This document shows, one piece after another, positions 28,261-34,709 of a DNA stretch of 34,709 nucleotides. Below the pieces are notes generated by a model. The model ran no database searches and had not been told where the DNA came from. It worked only from the letters and a program-made list of their open reading frames with translations. The DNA is from an uncultured Bacteroidales bacterium (GTDB lineage Bacteria > Bacteroidota > Bacteroidia > Bacteroidales > JACABE01): assembly GCA_903936865.1 (NCBI GenBank), contig CAIZXK010000151.1, positions 1 to 34,709 on the forward strand. Reading direction: 5' to 3'. Within the stretch, counting starts at the first letter, position 1. Each line of letters begins with the position of its first letter. The position numbers and the translations under genes were made by a program.

Positions 28261-28276
28261 TGGCATATTATTTGTT
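28261..28276 (+). promoter_or_regulatory. Possible sigma54-like (-24/-12) element upstream of lpoB-like gene
   Basis: TGGCAT-A-TTAT-TTGT-T: same GG/GT 12-nt spacing as at 22167; ~36 nt upstream of likely ATG 28312. Confidence 0.35.
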
Positions 28277-28311
28277 TAAAAATTTATTTATCTAACAAAA
28301 AAATATTAAAA

Positions 28312-28902
28312 ATGAACAAGATTTTCAAATTATTTGCAATTGCAATTTTATTAGTACTAAATGCTTGTACTCCCACAAGAGAAGTAAAAAGAGTATCACC
28401 AGACCAACAATTCGATTTGAGTGGAAGATGGAATGACAGTGATGCTAAAATGACAGCAGAATCAATGATAACTCAAGTATTGAGCGAGGCATGGTTGCCC
28501 GAATATCAAAAAGAGAATGAAGGCAAACGTCCTATTTTAATTGTTGGAATAGTTTCAAATAAAACAAGTGAACACATTAGTGCCGAAACTTTTATAAAAG
28601 ATTTGGAAAGAGCATTTCTAACAGATAGAAGAGTTAGATTAGTTCAGGCTGGAGATAAAAGAGAACAACTTCGTGGCGAAAGAGCTGATCAACAAGATTA
28701 TGCTTCACCAGAAACTACAAAAAAATGGGGTAAGGAATTAGGAGCTGATTTTATTTTACAAGGGAGTATTAATTCTACAGTTGACTCCTTCAACAAAGAT
28801 AAAGTTGTTAATTATAAAATCAATCTGGAACTTACTAATCTGGAAACCAACGAAATTGTATGGATTGGTGATAAAGAAATCAAGAAAGTTATTTCAAACT
28901 AA
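28312..28902 (+). CDS. LpoB-like (COG3417) lipoprotein
   Basis: From ATG 28312: MNKIFKLFAIAILLVLNAC lipobox; RPILIVGIVSNKTSEHISAETFIKDLERAFLTDRRVRLVQA...GADFILQGSINSTVD. ORF-track start at 28240 adds residues ahead of the signal peptide. Confidence 0.85.
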   Translation: MNKIFKLFAIAILLVLNACTPTREVKRVSPDQQFDLSGRWNDSDAKMTAESMITQVLSEAWLPEYQKENEGKRPILIVGIVSNKTSEHISAETFIKDLERAFLTDRRVRLVQAGDKREQLRGERADQQDYASPETTKKWGKELGADFILQGSINSTVDSFNKDKVVNYKINLELTNLETNEIVWIGDKEIKKVISN

Positions 28903-28910
28903 TTGTTTTT

Positions 28911-28942
28911 GCAAAGGTATTTTTAATTAAAAATACCTTTGC
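28911..28942. terminator. Perfect 32-nt palindrome, terminator-like, overlapping a -7 box
   Basis: GCAAAGGTATTTTTAA/TTAAAAATACCTTTGC; right arm contains TACCTTTG (28934-28941) with TTTG at 28908-28911. Confidence 0.7.
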
Positions 28943-28974
28943 TTTTATTTCATTCACTTCAATTTCATTAGCAA

Positions 28975-30375
28975 ATGAATCGTAATTTTATTTTAGTACT
29001 TGCTATTTCAAGTCTATTATTTTCATCTTGTGCAACATATTATCAAAGGAACATTAAATTCCAGGCTCAGGTATCTGAAGGTGATTTTACAAAAGCAAAA
29101 GATTATCTGGAAAAAGATAAAAGCAAAAAAGGGAAAAACCGAATTTTATATCTTTTTAATAAAGGCTGGGTTGAATGGATGATGAATCAGAACAATGAAA
29201 GTAACATTTCTCTTGATGAAGCAGATAAAATGGCTGAAGATTATCAAAAAAATTATGGGATGGAAGCGTTGGCATTAATTTCTAATCCTGGTATAAAACC
29301 CTATAAAGCAGAGGATTTTGAAATTGTGATGATAAACTATTTTAAAGCACTTAACTATTTAAATATTGGAAAATATAAGGAAGCATTGGTTGAGGTAAGA
29401 CGAATAAATGAGAAGTTAAATCAATTAAATGATAAATATCCAGACCATAAAAACAGATATCAAAATGATGCATTTGCTAACATCGTAATGGGTTTGATTT
29501 ATGATGCAAATAAAGAATATAATGATGCTTTTATTGCCTATAGAAATGCAATTGATATATATGAAAATTCTTATTTAAAAAATTTCAATCTATCTATTCC
29601 TGAACAGTTAAAATACGATTTACTCCGGGCTGCATACAGAGTCGGGTTTAATGAGGAATTGAGATTTTACGAACAAAAATTTAACATGAAGTATCAAGCA
29701 AAACCAAACGATGGTGGAGAACTGGTGTTTTTTTGGCACAATGGTTTAGGTCCGATAAAGTCTGAATGGAGTATAAATTTTGCTAAAACATCGAATAAAG
29801 ATGGATTTGTAACTTTTGCAAACGAACAATATGGGATGTCATTTCCAATATACATAGGTGACAAATCGGAAAATGAAAAAAGTGGATTCTCAAAATTAAG
29901 TTTTCTGCGAATTGCGTTTCCTAAATATATTGAACGGAAACCAATATATACAAATGCAGAATTAATTAGTAACGGGACAATTAACCAACTTCAGATTGCT
30001 CAGGACATTAATGGAATAGCTTTTAAAACACTAAATGACAGATTGCTTCGTGAAATGGGAACAGCCATTTTACGAATGGCCACAAAAAAGGCATTAGAAG
30101 CAGCAGCACGAAAAGAAAACGATGATTTAGGTTCGGCAATCAGCATTGTAAATGCACTCACAGAGAAAGCTGATACTCGAAATTGGCAAACGTTACCCTA
30201 TCAAATTGCTTATACAAGAGTTTCACTTCCTGAAGGAGAAAATACAGTAGATTTTAAAATGACATCATCAACTGTAACTGCTAAAACCCAAACTTTAAAA
30301 TTTAATATCAGTAAAGGGAAAACTACATTTTTCACTTTTTCAAGTTTAGATTCTTTTGCTCCGGCAGATAATTAG
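28975..30375 (+). CDS. COG3014-like lipoprotein with TPR-like N-terminal region
   Basis: Lipobox LLFSSC; NYFKALNYLNIGKYKEALVEVRRINEKL...NDAFANIVMGLIYDANKEYNDAFIAYRNAIDIY; directly downstream of the LpoB-like gene. Confidence 0.82.
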   Translation: MNRNFILVLAISSLLFSSCATYYQRNIKFQAQVSEGDFTKAKDYLEKDKSKKGKNRILYLFNKGWVEWMMNQNNESNISLDEADKMAEDYQKNYGMEALALISNPGIKPYKAEDFEIVMINYFKALNYLNIGKYKEALVEVRRINEKLNQLNDKYPDHKNRYQNDAFANIVMGLIYDANKEYNDAFIAYRNAIDIYENSYLKNFNLSIPEQLKYDLLRAAYRVGFNEELRFYEQKFNMKYQAKPNDGGELVFFWHNGLGPIKSEWSINFAKTSNKDGFVTFANEQYGMSFPIYIGDKSENEKSGFSKLSFLRIAFPKYIERKPIYTNAELISNGTINQLQIAQDINGIAFKTLNDRLLREMGTAILRMATKKALEAAARKENDDLGSAISIVNALTEKADTRNWQTLPYQIAYTRVSLPEGENTVDFKMTSSTVTAKTQTLKFNISKGKTTFFTFSSLDSFAPADN

Positions 30376-30429
30376 TTGATAACTCAATCTTTTCTTTAAT
30401 AGTTTTGTTAAAAAATTAAAGCTTAGGTA

Positions 30430-30458
30430 AAAACATCATAAAAAATATGATATTTTTG
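30430..30458 (+). terminator. Weak imperfect terminator-like hairpin
   Basis: AAAAAcATCATA-aaaaa-TATGATaTTTTT, one mismatch, after the COG3014-like gene. Confidence 0.45.
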
Positions 30459-30508
30459 TTATTTTTACTAACTTTGCAAAAATTTCTATATTCTAATTCA
30501 AAGAAAAG

Positions 30509-31330
30509 ATGAGTAAAGGCAGGATTTTATTTGTTACCCAAGAGATTACGCCATATATGAAAGAAAGTCACATGGCAAATATTGGGCGATATCTCCCACA
30601 AGGAATTCAAGAAAAAGGCAAAGAAATCAGAACTTTTATGCCACGTTTTGGAAGCATAAATGAAAGACGCAATCAACTTCATGAGGTAATTCGTTTATCT
30701 GGAATGAATTTGATTATCAGCGATCATGACCATCCTCTTATCATTAAAGTAGCTTCAATACAATCAGCCCGTATGCAAATTTATTTTATTGATAATGAAG
30801 ATTATTTTCAACGAAAAGCTGTTTTTACCGATAAAAATAATAAATTTTTTGAAGATAACGATGAAAGAGCTATTTTTTTCTCAAGAGGTGTAATTGAAAC
30901 CGTTAAAAAATTGAGTTGGCAGCCAGAAATCATTCATTGTCATGGATGGATGACAAGCCTTGTTCCTTTGTATATAAAAAAAGCATTTAAGGACAATCCT
31001 TTATTTGCCGATACAAAAATTGTAATGTCAATTTATGATGACGATTTTAAAGAAACTTTACATAAGGATTTTGGATCAAAAATAAAATTACCAGGTATAA
31101 CTTCAAAAGATGTTAAACAATATAAAACACCTACTTTCGTTAACGTAATGAAAGCTGCAATAGATTTTTCTGATGGAGTTATTGTTGGTAGCGAAATTAT
31201 CAATGAAGATTTGGTTTCGTATGCCAAAAATTCCAACAAACCTTTTTTGGCATACCAAAATAAGGAAAAATATGTTAACGCTTATGCTGATTTCTACGAT
31301 AAGGTAATGTTATCAGAAACTATTGCATAA
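30509..31330 (+). CDS. Single-domain GT5 (glycogen/starch synthase N-terminal-like) protein
   Basis: GRILFVTQEITPYMKESHMANIGRYLPQGIQEKGKEIRTFMPRFGSINERR and PEIIHCHGWMTSLVPLYIKK resemble the GT5 N-terminal domain; no C-terminal GT1 domain (273 aa). Confidence 0.85.
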   Translation: MSKGRILFVTQEITPYMKESHMANIGRYLPQGIQEKGKEIRTFMPRFGSINERRNQLHEVIRLSGMNLIISDHDHPLIIKVASIQSARMQIYFIDNEDYFQRKAVFTDKNNKFFEDNDERAIFFSRGVIETVKKLSWQPEIIHCHGWMTSLVPLYIKKAFKDNPLFADTKIVMSIYDDDFKETLHKDFGSKIKLPGITSKDVKQYKTPTFVNVMKAAIDFSDGVIVGSEIINEDLVSYAKNSNKPFLAYQNKEKYVNAYADFYDKVMLSETIA

Positions 31331-31364
31331 TAATTAATAATAAAAACTAATACAACCTTTACAT

Positions 31365-32723
31365 TTGAAAACATTTCTTTTACATCCGACTCGTTTATTA
31401 TTCCTATTGGGATTTTTGATTTTCTTATCCTCATGCGAAGAAGAACCTGATTTAATTGGTATGAATTTACAACCTAAAAGCGAGAAATTAGGATTAGCTA
31501 TAGATACAACATTGTCAATAAATGCTTACTCGCAGATAGACGATTCATTAAGAACTGATAATTATCCATTATGCTTATTTGGAACGTATAATGATCCTAT
31601 TTTCGGAACAACTTCAGCTAGTATATTAACACAGCTTAGATTGTCCAATAATAATGTTTCATTTGGTAGTAATCCTACACTCGATTCATTGGTTTTATTT
31701 CTTCCTTACTCAGGAAGCTATATGTATAATAATTCTTATGAAAAACAATATCCTTTAGTTTTAAAAATTTATGAGGTAAATCAAAAAATGTCACTAGATA
31801 GTTTATATTATTCAAATGATTTATTACCATATATAAATACTGAGTTAGCAAGTGTAACTTTTAAACCAAACCCCAAAGATAGTGTTGTTTACAATGGAGT
31901 TAAATTTCCACCAATGCTGGTTGTAAAATTCAGTAACGATATACTTGGGAAAAAGATATTAAATGCATTGGCTACCAACTTGTCTGATAATAATGCCTTT
32001 GCTGATTTCATGAAAGGATTGTATATTAAAGCAATGCCATTAAGTACAACTCAACATAACAAAGGATCTATCTTATATTTTAATTTATTGTCTTCGTCAT
32101 TGGCAAATATGACCATATATTATAAAAATAACGAAAATGACAGCCTTAAATATACTTTTGTTATCAACGATAATTGCTCAAAATACACCTATTTTGATCA
32201 TTATGGTTATGCAACTGCAACTGCAGATTTGAAAAATCAGCTTGGTATCGGAGGAACACCGGATACAAGCATTGGTAAGCAAAAACTCTTTTTACAGGCC
32301 ATGGGAGGTGTAAAAGTTAAATTAAAATTCCCCACTTTAAGAGATTTAATTAAAAATCAGAAAATTATTGTCAATGAGGCTGTTTTGATTCTGAAAAATG
32401 CAGATATAAATGACTATAACACACCACCTTCATTATTAGCAATGTTGAAAAAATTATCGTCTGGAAAAACAGAATTATTACCCGATTTTATTGAAGAAGG
32501 CTCTTCATTTATTGATGCTACCTATAATTCAACATCTAGAGAATATAGAATCAGAATTACAAGATATTTCCAAAAAATGTTAAATACAACCGATGATGAT
32601 TATGGTTTGTTAATGTTTGTTGACAGTAGAAGAACATCAGCAAACAGATTTGTTTTTTATGGAACAGACAATAGCTTAGTCAATAGAATGAGATTAGAAT
32701 TAAGATACACAATTATCAAATAA
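31365..32723 (+). CDS. DUF4270 family lipoprotein (TTG start)
   Basis: Signal peptide with lipobox LSSC; EEEPDLIGMNLQPKSEKLGLAIDTTLSINAYSQIDDSLRTDNYPLCLFGTYNDPIFGTTSASILTQL pattern. Confidence 0.87.
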   Translation: MKTFLLHPTRLLFLLGFLIFLSSCEEEPDLIGMNLQPKSEKLGLAIDTTLSINAYSQIDDSLRTDNYPLCLFGTYNDPIFGTTSASILTQLRLSNNNVSFGSNPTLDSLVLFLPYSGSYMYNNSYEKQYPLVLKIYEVNQKMSLDSLYYSNDLLPYINTELASVTFKPNPKDSVVYNGVKFPPMLVVKFSNDILGKKILNALATNLSDNNAFADFMKGLYIKAMPLSTTQHNKGSILYFNLLSSSLANMTIYYKNNENDSLKYTFVINDNCSKYTYFDHYGYATATADLKNQLGIGGTPDTSIGKQKLFLQAMGGVKVKLKFPTLRDLIKNQKIIVNEAVLILKNADINDYNTPPSLLAMLKKLSSGKTELLPDFIEEGSSFIDATYNSTSREYRIRITRYFQKMLNTTDDDYGLLMFVDSRRTSANRFVFYGTDNSLVNRMRLELRYTIIK

Positions 32724-32759
32724 TAAAAACAAATAATATTTACCAAAAATAATAAAAAC

Positions 32760-34598
32760 ATGTGTGGAATAGTTGGTTACATTGGACCCAGAGAAGCTTA
32801 CCCAATTTTGATAAAAGGCCTGCACCGATTGGAATACAGAGGTTACGACAGTGCTGGTATTGCAATATTAAACGATGAACTTCAGGTTTATAAAACCAAA
32901 GGAAAAGTTTCTGATTTAGAAAATTTTGTAAAAGGTAAAAATCTTCATGGTACAATAGGAATTGCACATACACGTTGGGCTACTCATGGTGAACCTAATG
33001 ATGTTAATGCTCATCCTCATTATTCACAATCAGAAAATCTGGCATTGATTCACAATGGGATTATTGAAAATTATGCGATTTTAAAAGAAGAATTAATTAA
33101 AAACGGATATACTTTTTCAAGTAATACAGATACAGAAGTATTAATTCAGCTAATAGAATATATCAAGGTAACAAATGAGGTCAGTCTTCTTGATGCTGTT
33201 CAATTAGCATTAAATCAGGTTGTTGGTGCTTATGCAATTGTCATTATTTCTAAAGATGACCATAATACATTAATAGCTGCACGTAAAGGGAGTCCGTTGG
33301 TTGTAGGTATTGGTGAAGATGATTTCTTTCTGGCTTCTGATGCTACTCCAATTATCGAATATACAAAAAATGTAGTTTATCTTGATGATGAAGAAATTGC
33401 TATTTTAAGAAGAGGAGAAGAGATTCAGATAAGAACTATAAAAAATATTGAAAAAACGCCCATGATTCATAAATTGGAAATGAATTTGAGCGAACTGGAG
33501 AAAGAAGGTTACGAGCACTTTATGTTAAAAGAAATTTACGAGCAACCAAAAACCATTTTTGACAGTTGCCGTGGACGTATTCAAAAAGAAATAAGCCATA
33601 TTTCATTAGCAGGTATTATCGATCATAAAGACAAATTTCTTAAAGCACGAAGAATAATCATTTTAGCTTGTGGTACTTCATGGCACTCAGGTTTGGTTGG
33701 CGAATATCTTTTCGAGGAATTAGCAAAAATTCCTGTAGAAGTTGAATATTCTTCAGAATTCAGATACCGTAAACCTCTCATTTTTCCAGATGACATTATA
33801 ATTGCTATTTCACAATCTGGCGAAACTGCTGATACATTGGCTGCAATAGAATTAGCTAAATCTCAGGGAGCTTTCATTTATGGTATTTGCAATGTTGTGG
33901 GTTCTTCAATTGCACGTGCTGCTCATACAGGTTCATTTACCCATGCCGGACCAGAAATTGGAGTAGCTTCTACTAAAGCTTTTACAGCACAAGTAGCAGT
34001 TCTTACACTTATGGCATTAGCAATTGCACAGGAAAAAGGTACAGTAGACAATCAATTATTTAAAGAAATCGTTGATGAATTGGAATCTATTCCTGAAAAA
34101 GTTTCTGAAATTTTAAAACAAAATGAGAACATTAAGGAAATAGCAAAAATATTTACATATGCCCGTAATTTCCTATATTTAGGAAGAGGTTATAATTTCC
34201 CGGTAGCATTGGAAGGTGCATTGAAGTTAAAAGAAATTTCATACATTCATGCTGAAGGTTACCCTGCTGCAGAAATGAAACATGGCCCTATTGCACTAAT
34301 TGATGCTGAAATGCCAGTTGTTGTTATTGCAACTAATCAGGGAACTTATGAAAAAGTAATCAGCAATATTCAGGAAGTAAAAGCAAGAAAAGGCAGAATC
34401 ATATCTATAATTACACAAGGCGATGTTACTGTAAAGGGGCTTTCCGATTTTTACATTGAGATTCCGGAAGTTAAAGAAATGTTGGTTCCAATTTTAGCTA
34501 CAGTTCCATTGCAATTATTAGCATATCATATTGCCATTAATAGGGGCTGTAATGTAGATCAACCAAGAAATCTGGCAAAATCAGTTACTGTGGAGTAG
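32760..34598 (+). CDS. glmS: Glutamine--fructose-6-phosphate aminotransferase (isomerizing)
   Basis: MCGIVGYIG N-terminal nucleophile Cys; HTRWATHGEPNDVNAHPH; paired SIS domains; C-terminal DQPRNLAKSVTVE. Confidence 0.98.
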   Translation: MCGIVGYIGPREAYPILIKGLHRLEYRGYDSAGIAILNDELQVYKTKGKVSDLENFVKGKNLHGTIGIAHTRWATHGEPNDVNAHPHYSQSENLALIHNGIIENYAILKEELIKNGYTFSSNTDTEVLIQLIEYIKVTNEVSLLDAVQLALNQVVGAYAIVIISKDDHNTLIAARKGSPLVVGIGEDDFFLASDATPIIEYTKNVVYLDDEEIAILRRGEEIQIRTIKNIEKTPMIHKLEMNLSELEKEGYEHFMLKEIYEQPKTIFDSCRGRIQKEISHISLAGIIDHKDKFLKARRIIILACGTSWHSGLVGEYLFEELAKIPVEVEYSSEFRYRKPLIFPDDIIIAISQSGETADTLAAIELAKSQGAFIYGICNVVGSSIARAAHTGSFTHAGPEIGVASTKAFTAQVAVLTLMALAIAQEKGTVDNQLFKEIVDELESIPEKVSEILKQNENIKEIAKIFTYARNFLYLGRGYNFPVALEGALKLKEISYIHAEGYPAAEMKHGPIALIDAEMPVVVIATNQGTYEKVISNIQEVKARKGRIISIITQGDVTVKGLSDFYIEIPEVKEMLVPILATVPLQLLAYHIAINRGCNVDQPRNLAKSVTVE

Positions 34599-34709
34599 TT
34601 CGGGAAGGTACAATTCTGATCTTTAGATTTACGCCCAGCTTTTGGTGGTACAACTGATAATATTAATGGTGAAAGTGTATGTTCACCATTACTGTTTATT
34701 ATATGGACA

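Noticed and set aside
28240-28311. N-terminal extension of the LpoB-like protein (MIKKYYFWHIICLKIYLSNKKILK)
   Set aside because: The true signal peptide and lipobox start at ATG 28312; the extension overlaps the promoter-like element.

Overview
The window is about 34.7 kb of a low-GC Bacteroidota (Bacteroidales-like) chromosome. It is mostly housekeeping and envelope genes. In order: valS (5'-truncated), DUF2723 membrane protein, small acidic ORF (-), DUF5916 protein (-), prfB (-, with an intact programmed +1 frameshift site that the ORF track splits), TetM/EF-G-like GTPase (-), uvrC (-), gldH-like lipoprotein (-), TerC-family protein (-), M56/BlaR1-TonB_C protein (-) with a BlaI regulator (-), lpxK (+), purine nucleoside phosphorylase (+), M16 protease (+), a ~600-bp structured intergenic region, adenine deaminase (+), ArsR (+), MerR (-), KdsC-like HAD phosphatase (-), Rossmann/DUF2520 protein (-), aspS (-), LpoB-like lipoprotein (+), COG3014-like lipoprotein (+), single-domain GT5 'glycogen synthase' (+), DUF4270 lipoprotein (+) and glmS (+). 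I see no rRNA, tRNA, CRISPR array or intact mobile element. The strongest candidate for something undescribed is the 21.72-22.32 kb intergenic region. There a sigma54-like -24/-12 element (TGGCACA-N4-TTGTA) sits ~110 nt upstream of the end of a GC-rich intrinsic terminator with no ORF between them. A perfect dyad (GTGAGTTA-TAA-TAACTCAC) and a repeated half-site lie at enhancer-like distance upstream. This predicts an ~85-90 nt sRNA under enhancer-binding-protein control. A second, similarly built -24/-12-like element precedes the LpoB-like gene. Other notable points are tandem 16-bp dyads (candidate BlaI operators) centred 20 bp apart at the blaI promoter, a perfect 32-nt palindrome that combines a terminator-like hairpin with a -7 box between the two lipoprotein genes, and a GT5 protein without a KxGGL-type motif.
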